DNA of 48,773 nucleotides. Origin: Acidovorax facilis. GTDB taxonomy: Bacteria > Pseudomonadota > Gammaproteobacteria > Burkholderiales > Burkholderiaceae_C. A program made the position numbers and the translations under genes. The stretch lies in assembly GCF_023913775.1 (NCBI RefSeq), contig NZ_JAMXAX010000026.1, forward strand, positions 1 through 48,773, read 5' to 3'. Shown piece by piece: positions 16,815 through 27,283 of this stretch (position 1 is the first letter of the stretch; the number at the start of each line of letters is the position of its first letter). The notes under the pieces are model-generated. The model was not told the DNA's origin. It saw nothing but the letters and a program-made list of their open reading frames with translations, and searched no databases.

Positions 16815-17552
16815 ATGCAGCTGCTCCCCCTTCTGACAACTGCCCATGCGCTTTTTCTGGACTTTGACGGCACGCTCACCGAGCTGGCGCCGCGCCCCGA
16901 GGCGGTGCGCATCGCTTCCGGGCTGGTCCCCACGCTGTCATCGCTGTACACCCACTTGGACGGCGCGCTGGCCATCGTGACCGGGCGGCCTGAGGCCGAC
17001 ATCGACGGATTTCTGGCCCCGCTGCACCTGCCGCTGGCCAGCGAGCATGGTGCCCAATACCGACTGACCGACACATCCCACCCTGCCGTTCTGCCGCCAG
17101 ACCTGGAGAACGTTCTGCGGGCTGCGTACGACCTTGCGGCGCACTATCCGGGGTTGCTGGTAGAGCCCAAGCGCGCGAGCGTGGCCCTGCACTACCGCCA
17201 GGCCCCCCACCTGGAAGGGTTGTGCCACGACACCCTCGTGCGCGCCATGCAGCAGGTGGAGGGTGTGGAACTGCTGCGCGGCAAATGTGTCTTTGAAGTG
17301 AAGCCCCGGGGCGTCCACAAAGGCCAGGCCATTCTCGATTTCATGACACAGGCCCCCTTTGCCGGGCGTACCCCAGTCTTTGTGGGAGATGACGTCACCG
17401 ATGAGGCTGGCTTTGCCGCAGTTCAGGCACTGGGCGGCTGGGGCATCAAGGTGGGCGAAGGGCCGACCATGGCACAACACCGCTGCATGACATCCGCCGC
17501 CTTGCGCGGCTGGCTGTCTTCTGCACGCACGACCTTGGAGCGCGAACGATGA
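16815..17552 (+). CDS. otsB: Trehalose-6-phosphate phosphatase
   Basis: Removes the phosphate from trehalose 6-phosphate, the last step of trehalose synthesis. A HAD-superfamily enzyme of 245 residues: nucleophile motif LFLDFDGT (D16, D18) at the N-terminus, IVTGRP as motif II, the HKGQAI lysine region and VFVGDDVTDEAGF as the metal-binding motif. First gene of a run otsB-GH15-otsA in which otsB and the GH15 gene overlap by four bases. Trehalose protects against osmotic and drying stress. Confidence 0.95.
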   Translation: MQLLPLLTTAHALFLDFDGTLTELAPRPEAVRIASGLVPTLSSLYTHLDGALAIVTGRPEADIDGFLAPLHLPLASEHGAQYRLTDTSHPAVLPPDLENVLRAAYDLAAHYPGLLVEPKRASVALHYRQAPHLEGLCHDTLVRAMQQVEGVELLRGKCVFEVKPRGVHKGQAILDFMTQAPFAGRTPVFVGDDVTDEAGFAAVQALGGWGIKVGEGPTMAQHRCMTSAALRGWLSSARTTLERER

Positions 17553-19354
17553 ACACGGCAGCCAACGATCCCCAAGCGGGCTCACTCAACCTCGGGATGA
17601 TCGGCAACTGCGCCATCAGCGCACTGATCGACAACCACGCCCGCATGGTGTGGTGCTGCCTGCCCCGTTTTGATGGCGACCCGGTGTTCAACGCCCTGCT
17701 GCAGCCCGGCGACGAAGGCAGCCACTTCGCGATCGAACTGGAAGACCTGGCATCGGCCCACCAGTGGTACGAGCCGAACACCGCCATCCTGCGCACGCAG
17801 CTGTTTGACAAGGCGGGTCACGGCATCGAGATCACCGATTTTGCGCCGCGCTTTTACAGCCGCTCGCGCTACTTTCGCCCCATGACGCTGGTGCGCCGGG
17901 TGCGCCCCATCCAGGGTGCGCCGCGCATCCGTGTGGCGCTCAAGGTGCGCTACGACTGGGGCCAGACTACCCCCGAGATCACACGCGGCAGCAACCACAT
18001 CCGCTACGTGGGCGAGGGCATGACGCTGCGCCTGTCCACCGATGCGCCGGTGTCGCATGTGCTGTCGGGCCAGGCATTTGTGCTCACACGCGAACACAAC
18101 TTTCTGCTGGGGGCGGACGAGACGCTGGTGGAGGGCATTGCCGACACCGCGCGCCTGTTTGAGCAGGAGACCACCTCCTACTGGCGCAGCTGGACCCGCG
18201 CTCTGGCCGTGCCGCTGGAGTGGCAGGAGGCCGTGATCCGCGCGGCCATCACGCTCAAGCTTTCGCTGTATGAAGACACCGGCGCCATCGTGGCCGCCAT
18301 GACCACCAGCATCCCCGAGTCCGCCCACAGCGGCCGCAATTGGGACTACCGCTACTGCTGGCTGCGCGATGCGTTTTTTGTGGTGCGCGCGCTCAACAGC
18401 ATCTCCGAAGCGGGCACCATGGAGGACTACCTGCGCTGGCTGAGCAACGTGGTGGTGGAAGGCGGCGATGGCCACATCCAGCCGCTGTACGGTATTGGCC
18501 TGGAGCAAGAACTGCCCGAGAGCCTTGTGCCGCAGCTGGCGGGCTACCGCGGCATGGGCCCGGTGCGCGTGGGCAACCAGGCGGCCGAGCATTTTCAGCA
18601 CGATGTGTACGGCAACATCGTGCTGGGCGCGGCCCAGGCCTTTCACGACCACCGCCTGCTGCACCGCGCGGGCCCGGCCGAATTCACGCGGCTGGAACAG
18701 GTGGGCGAGAACGCGGTGCGCGTGTATGGCCAGCCCGACGCCGGCATGTGGGAGCTGCGCACGCGCGCCAGGGTGCACACCTCGTCCGCGCTGATGAGCT
18801 GGGCAGCCTGCGACCGGCTGGCCAAGATCGCCGCCACCCTGCAGCTGGCCGACCGTACCAGCCACTGGCAGCAGCATGCCGACCGCATGCGCGCCGAGAT
18901 CCTCGACAAATCCTGGTGCGAAGCGCGCCAGGCGTTCGCCGAGAGTTTTGGCGGCCATGAACTCGACGCGAGCGTGCTGCTGATGGCCGAGGTGGGCCTG
19001 ATCGACCCCAAGGACCCACGCTTTGTGAGCACCGTGGAGGCCATGGAAAAGAGCCTGTGCGATGGCCCCTACATGCGCCGCTACGAGGCGGCCGACGACT
19101 TCGGCAAGCCCGAGACGGCCTTCAACATCTGCACCTTCTGGCGCATCGACGCGCTGGCGCGCATTGGCCGCAAGGCCGAGGCCCGCGCCATCTTCGAGAC
19201 CATGCTGGCCGCCCGCAATCCGCTGGGCCTGCTGTCCGAAGACACACACCCCGAGACCCAGGAAATGTGGGGCAACTTCCCGCAAACCTACTCCATGGTG
19301 GGCGTCATCAACGCCGCCGTGCGCCTGTCGGCCCCCTGGGACAGCGTGATTTGA
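17549..19354 (+). CDS. Glycoside hydrolase family 15 protein
   Basis: A 601-residue cytosolic protein with the bacterial GH15 layout: N-terminal beta-sandwich (about 1-230; IGNCAISALIDNHARMVWCCLPRFDG opens it), then an (alpha/alpha)6 barrel. The barrel shows NWDYRYCWLRDA, the catalytic-acid region PDAGMWELR and the base region GLLSEDTHPET followed by WGNFPQTYSMVGVINAA. GH15 members include glucoamylase, glucodextranase and trehalase. Its place between otsB and otsA argues for trehalose or a related alpha-glucan as substrate, so a trehalase is the most attractive reading, but this is inference. Its start overlaps the otsB stop (ATGA). Confidence 0.93.
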   Translation: MNTAANDPQAGSLNLGMIGNCAISALIDNHARMVWCCLPRFDGDPVFNALLQPGDEGSHFAIELEDLASAHQWYEPNTAILRTQLFDKAGHGIEITDFAPRFYSRSRYFRPMTLVRRVRPIQGAPRIRVALKVRYDWGQTTPEITRGSNHIRYVGEGMTLRLSTDAPVSHVLSGQAFVLTREHNFLLGADETLVEGIADTARLFEQETTSYWRSWTRALAVPLEWQEAVIRAAITLKLSLYEDTGAIVAAMTTSIPESAHSGRNWDYRYCWLRDAFFVVRALNSISEAGTMEDYLRWLSNVVVEGGDGHIQPLYGIGLEQELPESLVPQLAGYRGMGPVRVGNQAAEHFQHDVYGNIVLGAAQAFHDHRLLHRAGPAEFTRLEQVGENAVRVYGQPDAGMWELRTRARVHTSSALMSWAACDRLAKIAATLQLADRTSHWQQHADRMRAEILDKSWCEARQAFAESFGGHELDASVLLMAEVGLIDPKDPRFVSTVEAMEKSLCDGPYMRRYEAADDFGKPETAFNICTFWRIDALARIGRKAEARAIFETMLAARNPLGLLSEDTHPETQEMWGNFPQTYSMVGVINAAVRLSAPWDSVI

Positions 19355-19402
19355 GGCACTGTCCGACAACGGCCCGGGGCGATCCACAACGATGATCAAC
19401 CC

Positions 19403-20779
<1,377 letters not shown>

Positions 20780-20797
20780 CCGCCCAGCTGCGGCCCG

Positions 20798-20992
20798 TTA
20801 CAACAGCTTGGTGATCAGGCTGACCACGAAGCTCAGCAGCAGCGTGGACGCCAGCGGCACATCCCAGTCGCGCCCCAGCCAGCGAAACCGGAAGTCCCCC
20901 GGCAGGCGCCCAAAGCCCAGGCGGCGCAGCAGCGGTGTGAGCCAGCTGATGAACATCAGGGCCAGGAGGATGACGAGGAGCCAGCGGAACAT
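20798..20992 (-). CDS. DUF2905 small membrane protein
   Basis: A 64-residue protein with two transmembrane helices (MFRWLLVILLALMFISWL and the C-terminal STLLLSFVVSLITKLL) flanking the family's conserved GRLPGDFRFRW stretch and a short PLAS turn. This arrangement is DUF2905. Function unknown. It lies 21 bases downstream of the methyltransferase gene, on the same strand, and is probably co-transcribed with it. Confidence 0.88.
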   Translation of the reverse strand: MFRWLLVILLALMFISWLTPLLRRLGFGRLPGDFRFRWLGRDWDVPLASTLLLSFVVSLITKLL

Positions 20993-21013
20993 GGGTAGCG
21001 CAGCAGCAGGCGG

Positions 21014-22132
21014 TCAGAGTCGGTGCGAACGGTCTCCGTGGCTGAATCCTAGCGGCTCCCACGCCTCGCCCGCGCCCACGGCCAGCACCTTGAACAGCTC
21101 GCCCATCTCGTGCTCCATGATCAATTTGGCCGCTGTCGCCCGTTGGGCTTGCGGTAGCAGCTCCATTTTTGGTAGCAAGCCGCAGTTGATGAGGAAATGC
21201 GCCTGCGTGGTGTAGCCCAGCACGTTCAGGCCCGCCTCCTGCGCGGCCAGCGCCATGGCGGTGAAGTTGACGTGGGCCGTGATGTCCTTCAAACCCACCG
21301 CCACCAGCGGGTCGCCATCGGCTAGGTGTCCCTGGTGGCACATCACGGTGCCCATGTGGCGCTGGGGGTGGTAGTACTCGGCCTCGCCAAAGCCGTAGTC
21401 CAGCAAAAAGGCCGCGCCGCGCGTGAGCCGGTCCACCAGGGTGCGGATGAAGCCTTCCCCCTGGGCATGGATCTCGGTCAGGTAGTCCTGGGGCCCTTCG
21501 ATGTCCACGGGTGGGCGCAGGTCGGTGGGGCGGTCGGCCCAGGCAAAGCTGCCGTCGTCCTCTACCACCACACCGCGCTCGTGCCACACGCCATCCGCCT
21601 GGCCACCGTGGCGCGCGAGCAGTTGCACGGGCATGGCATCGAGCACCTCGTTGCCCACCACCACGCCGCTGAACGTTTCGGGCAGCGCATCCACCCAGCG
21701 CAGCTTGTGGGCGTGCGCCACCAGCTTGGCCTGCTGGCGCGCGCGCAGGCTGCCCGACAGATCGACGATGGTGTAGCGCTGCACCTGGTCGCCCAGGGCA
21801 TCCAGCAGCTGCAGTGCCAGCGCGCCCGAGCCCGCGCCAAACTCCCAGACCTCATCGGTTTCGGTCTGCGCCAGCGCCTCGCCCACCTGCACGGCCAGCG
21901 TCTGGCCGAACAGTGGCGTCATCTCGGGCGCGGTCACAAAGTCGCTGCCGGACTCGGGCATGGCGCCGAATTTGGTGGAATCGTTGGCGTAGTAGCCCAG
22001 GCCGGGCGTGTACAGGGCCAAGGCCATGAAGCGGTCAAAACCCAGCCATCCGCCCTCGGCGGCAATGGCCTGGGTGATGTGCTGGTGCAGGGCGGTCGTT
22101 AAACTGTCGGGTCTTTGGGTCACGGCCCGCAT
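21014..22132 (-). CDS. SAM-dependent methyltransferase, MidA/NDUFAF7 family
   Basis: A 372-residue class I methyltransferase of the family that includes mitochondrial NDUFAF7 (arginine methylation in complex I assembly) and bacterial MidA-like proteins. N-terminal markers are FDRFMALALYTPGLGYYAN and GSDFVTAPEMTPLFG; the SAM-binding loop is VWEFGAGSGALALQLL; GVVVGNEVLDAMPV and LLDYGFGEAEYYHP follow. Family members are usually of about this length. The start (22132) faces the SDR gene start (22148) with 15 bases between. Function in the bacterium is not known. Confidence 0.9.
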   Translation of the reverse strand: MRAVTQRPDSLTTALHQHITQAIAAEGGWLGFDRFMALALYTPGLGYYANDSTKFGAMPESGSDFVTAPEMTPLFGQTLAVQVGEALAQTETDEVWEFGAGSGALALQLLDALGDQVQRYTIVDLSGSLRARQQAKLVAHAHKLRWVDALPETFSGVVVGNEVLDAMPVQLLARHGGQADGVWHERGVVVEDDGSFAWADRPTDLRPPVDIEGPQDYLTEIHAQGEGFIRTLVDRLTRGAAFLLDYGFGEAEYYHPQRHMGTVMCHQGHLADGDPLVAVGLKDITAHVNFTAMALAAQEAGLNVLGYTTQAHFLINCGLLPKMELLPQAQRATAAKLIMEHEMGELFKVLAVGAGEAWEPLGFSHGDRSHRL

Positions 22133-22147
22133 TGTCTCCCAGCCCAC

Positions 22148-22933
22148 ATGTCTACCCCCACCCATCCACGCACCGTTCTGGTCACAGGCGCCGCCAAACG
22201 CCTGGGCCGCAGCATTGCGCTGGCCCTGGCGGCAGGCGGCTGGCAGGTGGCGGTGCACTACCGCTCGTCGGAGCAGGACGCTATCGATACAGTAGCTGCT
22301 TGCGCACAACTGACAAGCGCTAGCGCCCATTTTGATGCTGATTTTGAGGACGAGGCCTCCGTGCGTGGCCTGCTGCCCCGCGTGGTGGCGCACTTTGGCC
22401 GTGTGGATGCGGTGGTGAACAGCGCCTCGCTGTTCGAGCACGACAACGCCGCCACCTTCGGCTTTGCCGCGCTCGAAAAACACCTGCGCAGCAACACCGC
22501 CGCTCCCGTGCTGCTGGCCCAGGCGCTGCACCAGCATGTGGCCGACCGCGTTGCCCAGGGCGAGGCCGATGCACAAGGCGCCGTGGTCAACCTGCTCGAC
22601 CAGAAGCTCTGGAACCAGAACCCCGATTTTGTGAGCTACACGCTCTCCAAGGCTGCACTCGAAGCTGCGGGCACCATGCTGTCCATCGCCCTGGCGCCGC
22701 GCGTGCGTGTGGTGGGCGTGGCGCCCGGCCTCACGCTGACGAGCCACATGCTCAGCGACGAAAAGTTCGCGCAGCTGCATGCGCTGTCGCCGCTGGGCCG
22801 CTCGTCCACGGCCGAAGATGTAGCCGCCACCGTGAAGTTCGCGTTGGAGAACCGGTCGATGACCGGCACGACGCTGCTTGTCGACGGTGGCCAGCACCTG
22901 ATGAAGTTTGACCGCGATTTCTCTTTGATGTGA
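22148..22933 (+). CDS. folM: Pteridine reductase-like SDR (FolM type)
   Basis: A 261-residue short-chain dehydrogenase. The NADPH-binding motif is TGAAKRLGRSIA, whose arginine fits the TGxxxRxG form of PTR1/FolM enzymes rather than the usual TGxxxGxG. The catalytic set is D151 (LLDQK), Y164 and K168 (SYTLSKAA), with Asp in place of the common Ser and the 13-residue Asp-Tyr spacing of PTR1. It precedes folB by 26 bases, supporting a role in dihydrofolate or dihydromonapterin reduction. Residues about 45-64 (IDTVAACAQLTSASA) are encoded by a palindromic repeat, copy C, with unusual AT-ending codons. The ATG at 22148 is used since the upstream frame overlaps the divergent gene. Confidence 0.88.
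   Translation: MSTPTHPRTVLVTGAAKRLGRSIALALAAGGWQVAVHYRSSEQDAIDTVAACAQLTSASAHFDADFEDEASVRGLLPRVVAHFGRVDAVVNSASLFEHDNAATFGFAALEKHLRSNTAAPVLLAQALHQHVADRVAQGEADAQGAVVNLLDQKLWNQNPDFVSYTLSKAALEAAGTMLSIALAPRVRVVGVAPGLTLTSHMLSDEKFAQLHALSPLGRSSTAEDVAATVKFALENRSMTGTTLLVDGGQHLMKFDRDFSLM
22280..22338 (+). repeat. Dispersed palindromic element, copy C (inside the SDR gene)
   Basis: Reads GCTATCGATA, then AGTAGCTGCT, TGCGC, a decayed centre, CAAGCGCTAG, then CCATTTTGA. It matches the other copies along most of its length but the left core arm has diverged, so it is older or has adapted to the protein. Codons GCT-ATC-GAT-ACA-GTA-GCT contrast with GC-ending codons on both sides. Reading frame is the same as in copies B and D. 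Confidence 0.72.
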
Positions 22934-22959
22934 GCGCACGCTCACTCCAGGACCTATTC

Positions 22960-23331
22960 ATGACCACCGCTGCAGGCACCCAGATCCTCACGCTCACCGG
23001 TTTGCGCTTTGACGCCAACCTGGGCATCCTCGACCACGAAAAGACCGACCCCCAGCCCATCCAGGTCGATGCCGAACTGAGCCTGGGCGTGCAGCCGCTG
23101 GCCCCGCGCGACGACGACATCGGCCATGTGCTGGACTATCGCCGCGTGCGCCAGATCATCATCGACGAGTGCACCGCAGAGCATGTGAACCTGCTGGAGA
23201 GCCTGATCGGCAAGCTGGCCAACCGCCTGATGCAGCTGCCCGGCGTGCTGGGCGTGCGCGTGAAGATTGCCAAACTCGAAATTTTTGACGACTGCGAAGT
23301 GGCCATTCGCGTCGAGACAGGACAGTGGTGA
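22960..23331 (+). CDS. folB: Dihydroneopterin aldolase
   Basis: Cleaves 7,8-dihydroneopterin to 6-hydroxymethyl-dihydropterin and glycolaldehyde in folate synthesis. 123 residues: [17 protein letters not shown] opens the fold, the active-site glutamate lies in [16 protein letters not shown], and the C-terminal [13 protein letters not shown] strand closes it. The ATG at 22960 has AGGAC upstream and is preferred to the GTG at 22930 that overlaps the SDR stop. Co-transcription with the FolM-like gene upstream and ttcA downstream is likely from the spacing. Confidence 0.92.
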   Translation: MTTAAGTQILTLTGLRFDANLGILDHEKTDPQPIQVDAELSLGVQPLAPRDDDIGHVLDYRRVRQIIIDECTAEHVNLLESLIGKLANRLMQLPGVLGVRVKIAKLEIFDDCEVAIRVETGQW

Positions 23332-23335
23332 CCCT

Positions 23336-24316
23336 ATGAGCGCAGTATTGAACGAAGCCTCCACATCCAGCACCGGCTCCGCCCAGTCCACTGGCTGGAC
23401 GGAGGAAAGCACCGAAGCCACCAGCGGCGCCGCCCGCATGAAGATCGAGCGCGAAACCCACAAGCTGGAAAAGCGCCTGTGCCGCGAGGTGGGCAAGGCC
23501 ATCGTCGACTTCAACATGATCGAAGAAGGCGACAAGGTGATGGTGTGCATGTCCGGCGGCAAGGACAGCTATGCGCTGCTGGACATCCTGCTCAAGCTCA
23601 AGGCCCGCGCGCCCATCCACTTTGACCTGGTGGCCGTCAACCTCGACCAGAAGCAGCCTGGATTCCCCGAGCACATCCTGCCCGAATACCTGGCCACCAC
23701 CGGCGTGCCGTTCCACATCGAAAACGAAGACACCTACAGCATCGTCAAGAAGCTGATCCCCGAGGGCAAGACCACCTGCAGCCTGTGCAGCCGCCTGCGC
23801 CGGGGCATCCTCTACCGCGTGGCCGACGAGCTGGGCTGCACCAAGATCGCGCTGGGCCACCACCGCGATGACATTTTGCAGACGCTGCTGCTCAACATGT
23901 TCTTTGGCGGCAAGATGAAGAGCATGCCCCCCAAGCTGGTCAGCGACGACGGCAAGCATGTGGTGATCCGCCCGCTGGCCTACGTGGCCGAGAAAGACAC
24001 CGCCCGCTGGGCTGCGCACCGCAACTTCCCCATCATCCCGTGCAACCTGTGCGGCAGCCAGGAGAACCTTCAGCGCAAGCAGGTGGGCGAGATGCTGCGC
24101 GAATGGGAAAAGCGCTTCCCCGGCCGGGTGGAGAACATGTTCAACGCGCTGCAGAACGTGGTGCCATCGCACCTGCTGGACGGCAGCCTGTACGACTTCA
24201 AGAACGCCAAGGCCACGGGCATCGCCAGCGAAGACGGCGACAAGGCGTTTGACAAAGAAGAGTTTGTGGCGCCCTCGCCCACGCTGCCCGGCGTGCAGGT
24301 GGTGCAACTGTCGTGA
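23336..24316 (+). CDS. ttcA: tRNA 2-thiocytidine(32) synthetase
   Basis: Inserts sulfur at C2 of cytidine 32 in certain tRNAs, using ATP and an iron-sulfur cluster. The PP-loop is SGGKDS (S73-S78). Cysteines C148 and C151 (CSLCSR) and C236/C239 (IIPCNLCGS) match the cluster-binding and sulfur-transfer positions of the family. A charged, non-conserved N-terminus of about 35 residues (serine, threonine and glutamate rich) precedes the core that starts [20 protein letters not shown]. 326 residues. It starts four bases after the folB stop. Confidence 0.95.
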   Translation: MSAVLNEASTSSTGSAQSTGWTEESTEATSGAARMKIERETHKLEKRLCREVGKAIVDFNMIEEGDKVMVCMSGGKDSYALLDILLKLKARAPIHFDLVAVNLDQKQPGFPEHILPEYLATTGVPFHIENEDTYSIVKKLIPEGKTTCSLCSRLRRGILYRVADELGCTKIALGHHRDDILQTLLLNMFFGGKMKSMPPKLVSDDGKHVVIRPLAYVAEKDTARWAAHRNFPIIPCNLCGSQENLQRKQVGEMLREWEKRFPGRVENMFNALQNVVPSHLLDGSLYDFKNAKATGIASEDGDKAFDKEEFVAPSPTLPGVQVVQLS

Positions 24317-24371
24317 ACCCTGGCAAGCTGGGGCACTCTCATGGAGACTTCTTTTTCTGGAGCGTCTGACC

Positions 24372-24989
24372 ATGACAACGCAACGCCGATGGATTCCCCT
24401 TCTTGTACTGGGCTTGGCAACCGCCTTGCTCGCAGGCTGCAGCACCACCCGCGTGGTCGAGGGGCAAGTACAGAGCTTCTCAACCCTGGCGGCCGTGCCT
24501 GCACCTGCCACCTACCGCATCGAACGCCTGCCTTCGCAGCAAACCCCATCGTTTGACGCCATCGCCGCACTGGCAGAACAGTCCCTGGCACGCGTCGGCC
24601 TGCAACGCGACGATGCCGCGCCCCGCCTGCAGGTGCAACTGGGCGTGCAGGCTGACACGGTGCCGCGCAACGATCCTTTCAGCCCCTACGGGCCCTACGG
24701 TGCGTATGGCCCCGGCCCTTGGGGCGTGGGTGGCTGGTATGGCAGAGGCTGGGGCGTGCATGGCATGTGGCGCTTTGGCGAGCCCACGCCCCTGCACCGC
24801 CGCGCTGTCAGCATCGTGATGCGCGACGCCAACACCCAGGCGGTGGTGTACGAAACCTCGGCCGTGCACGAAGATGTGTGGGTGAGTGACCCGGCCGTCT
24901 ATGGTGTGCTGTTTGACGCCGCACTCGATGGCTTTCCAAAGCCACCCCAGGGCCCTCGACAGGTGCGCCTGCCCCTGGCGCAAAAATGA
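24372..24989 (+). CDS. DUF4136 lipoprotein
   Basis: A 205-residue predicted lipoprotein: MTTQRRWIPLLVLGLATALLAGC ends in a lipobox LLAGC with the acylated cysteine at position 23. The DUF4136 core follows (QSFSTLAAVPAPATYRIERLP, then RLQVQLGVQADT), interrupted by a glycine/proline/tyrosine-rich low-complexity insert (PYGPYGAYGPGPWGVGGWYG), and resumes with AVSIVMRDANTQAVVYETSA. It should sit in the outer membrane facing the periplasm (serine follows the cysteine, so no retention signal). Function unknown. Confidence 0.85.
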   Translation: MTTQRRWIPLLVLGLATALLAGCSTTRVVEGQVQSFSTLAAVPAPATYRIERLPSQQTPSFDAIAALAEQSLARVGLQRDDAAPRLQVQLGVQADTVPRNDPFSPYGPYGAYGPGPWGVGGWYGRGWGVHGMWRFGEPTPLHRRAVSIVMRDANTQAVVYETSAVHEDVWVSDPAVYGVLFDAALDGFPKPPQGPRQVRLPLAQK

Positions 24990-25040
24990 AACATCCCCCT
25001 GAGCGGCTGCGAGCTACATCCAACGCCATCGAAAACTGAC

Positions 25041-25682
25041 ATGCACGCTACCCGCATCATTGCCATCCGCCACGGTGAAACCGCCTGGAACGTGGACACC
25101 CGCATCCAGGGCCACCTGGACATTCCGCTCAACAACACGGGGCTGTGGCAGGCCGATCAGGTCGCCCAGGCACTGGTGGGTGAACCGATTGCCGCCATCT
25201 ACACCAGCGACCTGCAGCGCGCGCACGCCACGGCCCAGGCCGTGGCCCGCACCACGGGCGCGCCTTTGGTGACCGATACCGGCCTGCGCGAACGTAGTTT
25301 TGGCCACTTTCAGGGCCGCACGTTTGCCGAGATCGAGGCCGAGCTGCCCGAAGACGCGCTGCGCTGGCGCAAGCGCGATCCGCACTACACACCCGAAGGT
25401 GGCGAGTCGCTCGTCGCGCTGCGCGAGCGCATCGAACGCACCGTGACCGTCCTGGCGCAGCAGCATATGGGCGAGCAGGTGGTGATGGTGGCGCACGGCG
25501 GCGTGCTCGATGTGTTGTACCGCCTGGCGACGCGCCAGGACATCCAGGCGCCGCGCACCTGGCAACTCGCGAACGCCGCCATCAACCGCCTGCTGTGGAC
25601 GCCTGACGGCCTTACCCTCGTCGGCTGGGCAGACACCCAACACCTTGACCAAATCGTCCTGCGCGATGAAACCCACGCCTGA
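25041..25682 (+). CDS. Histidine phosphatase family protein (phosphoglycerate mutase-like)
   Basis: A 213-residue cytosolic phosphatase of the branch 1 histidine phosphatase family. The RHGE motif (IIAIRHGETAWN) supplies the phosphorylated histidine H11; YTSDLQRAHATAQ gives the phosphate-pocket arginine; LRERSFGHFQG holds the acidic general acid region; VMVAHGGVLDVLY is the second histidine motif. It resembles GpmB and alpha-ribazole phosphatase more than glycolytic dPGM. The substrate is not determined. It overlaps the next gene by 17 bases. Confidence 0.9.
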   Translation: MHATRIIAIRHGETAWNVDTRIQGHLDIPLNNTGLWQADQVAQALVGEPIAAIYTSDLQRAHATAQAVARTTGAPLVTDTGLRERSFGHFQGRTFAEIEAELPEDALRWRKRDPHYTPEGGESLVALRERIERTVTVLAQQHMGEQVVMVAHGGVLDVLYRLATRQDIQAPRTWQLANAAINRLLWTPDGLTLVGWADTQHLDQIVLRDETHA

Positions 25683-26832
25683 ATTGCAATCCACCGTCGG
25701 CCAACGCGTGGACCTGATCGACACCCCCGCTCTGGTGGTGGACCTGGACGCCATGGACCGCAATATCCAGCGCATGGCCGACTTTGCGCGCAAGCACCAG
25801 GTGCGCTGGCGCCCCCACGCCAAGCTGCACAAGAGTGCCGAAATCGCGCTGCTGCAACAACGCGCGGGCGCACAGGGTGTGTGCGTGCAGAAGGTGGCCG
25901 AGGCCGAGGCGCTGGCGGCCGGTGGGGTGGATGACATCACCATCACCAACCAGGTCATTGCCATGCCCAAGCTGCACCGCGTGGCGCGGCTGGCCGCCCA
26001 GCTGGCGGCACGCGGCGGGCGCCTGGGCGTGGCCGTGGACCACATCGACGGCATTGAGCGCCTGGCCGAAGCCATGGCGCAATCCGGCAGCGATGCGGGC
26101 ATCGACGTGCTGGTGGAGATCGACGTAGGCCAGGGCCGCTGCGGCGTGCCACCGGGCGAAGCCGCTGTACCGCTGGCACTGGCCGTGTCGCGCAGCCCCC
26201 GCCTGCGTTTCGCGGGCCTGCAGGCCTACCATGGCCGCGCGCAGCACCTGGCCAGCAGCGTGGGCCGGCGCGAGACCATCGCCGCCGTGGTGCGCGCGGC
26301 GGATCACACGCGCCAGCTCATCGAAGCCGCCGGGCTGCACGTCCCGCTGGTCACCGGATCAGGCACCGGCACCCTGGTGCACGAGGCTGCCAGCGGCGTG
26401 TTTGGCGAGCTGCAGGCGGGCTCGTTCTTGTTCATGGATGCCGACTACGCCCGCAACGAGCGTGAACCGGCACAACCCGCGTTTGAACACGCGCTGTACG
26501 TCAAGACCCAGGTGGTTTCGGTGCGCGACACCCACGCCGTGTGCGACGCAGGCCACAAGAGCCACGCCATCGACTCTGGCCTCCCCACCGTAGCCCTGCT
26601 GCCCGCCGACCGCACCCTGCGCTACGCCAACGGTGGTGATGAACACGGCCTGCTGTATGCCGACGCGCCCGACGCCCGCCTGCCCAGCCTGGGCCACATG
26701 CTGTGGCTCATCCCGGGCCATTGCGACCCGACGGTGAACCTTCACGACTTTTTGATCGGCGTGCGCGGCGGTTTGGCGACGGGTACGGTGGAGCGCATCA
26801 TCCGGGTGGATGCACGCGGAGCCCTGAGCTAA
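25666..26832 (+). CDS. DSD1/D-threonine aldolase-type PLP enzyme
   Basis: A 388-residue fold-type III (alanine-racemase fold) PLP enzyme. IDTPALVVDLDAMDRNIQRM opens the barrel; the PLP lysine is K53 in RPHAKLHK, the motif of D-threonine aldolases and D-serine dehydratases; VTGSGTGT binds the PLP phosphate; the C-terminal PGHCDPTVNLHD is the metal-binding signature. It could be a D-threonine (or D-3-hydroxyamino acid) aldolase or a D-serine dehydratase; the sequence does not decide. The ATG lies within the end of the phosphatase gene. Confidence 0.88.
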   Translation: MKPTPELQSTVGQRVDLIDTPALVVDLDAMDRNIQRMADFARKHQVRWRPHAKLHKSAEIALLQQRAGAQGVCVQKVAEAEALAAGGVDDITITNQVIAMPKLHRVARLAAQLAARGGRLGVAVDHIDGIERLAEAMAQSGSDAGIDVLVEIDVGQGRCGVPPGEAAVPLALAVSRSPRLRFAGLQAYHGRAQHLASSVGRRETIAAVVRAADHTRQLIEAAGLHVPLVTGSGTGTLVHEAASGVFGELQAGSFLFMDADYARNEREPAQPAFEHALYVKTQVVSVRDTHAVCDAGHKSHAIDSGLPTVALLPADRTLRYANGGDEHGLLYADAPDARLPSLGHMLWLIPGHCDPTVNLHDFLIGVRGGLATGTVERIIRVDARGALS

Positions 26833-26852
26833 AGCACGCGCGCTGGACGGGC

Positions 26853-27257
26853 TTAAAACGCCGCCTCTAGCGTCGGCATCGTCAGGCGCGCCTTGGTCAA
26901 GGCCATGCCCAGGTTGGCAGTCTTGCGGCAGACGAAGACGGCCACGTATTCGGGGTTGGTCTTGCCACGCAGGAAGACGTGAATCAGGTTCTCGCTGTTG
27001 ACGATGATTTCCTGAAAATAGTGGAAGCCGTCGTCCTCCAGCCCACGCGCTTTTTTGAACATGCGCTCGATCATGCTCACATTGGGGCCATTGAACATGT
27101 CGGCCGTGGCAGCGGCGAGCAGGTCGATGACCTGCTGTGGGTGAGAGTCCACCGTTTTCAGGGACAACAGCATGCCCGATGCCACGTCCACGTAACCGGC
27201 CGCCACGCACTCCGGAACAGAGGCGGCTGCATTGCTCAGTGCTACTTCAAAACTCAT
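26853..27257 (-). CDS. Roadblock/LC7-like small protein
   Basis: A 134-residue cytosolic protein. The predicted order is helix (SFEVALSNAAASVP), two strands (CVAAGYVDVASGMLLSLKTV), a long helix (QQVIDLLAAATADMF...), three strands (YFQEIIVNSENLIHVFLRG and EYVAVFVCRKTAN) and a final helix, which is the Roadblock/LC7 pattern. Assignment is by pattern only. Roadblock proteins usually bind small GTPases or serve as dimeric scaffolds; no GTPase is nearby. It follows the ABC-phosphatase fusion by 26 bases on the same strand and should be its partner in an operon. Confidence 0.6.
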   Translation of the reverse strand: MSFEVALSNAAASVPECVAAGYVDVASGMLLSLKTVDSHPQQVIDLLAAATADMFNGPNVSMIERMFKKARGLEDDGFHYFQEIIVNSENLIHVFLRGKTNPEYVAVFVCRKTANLGMALTKARLTMPTLEAAF

Positions 27258-27283
27258 CGCAGTTTTCCTTCTTTTGTTGTCGT

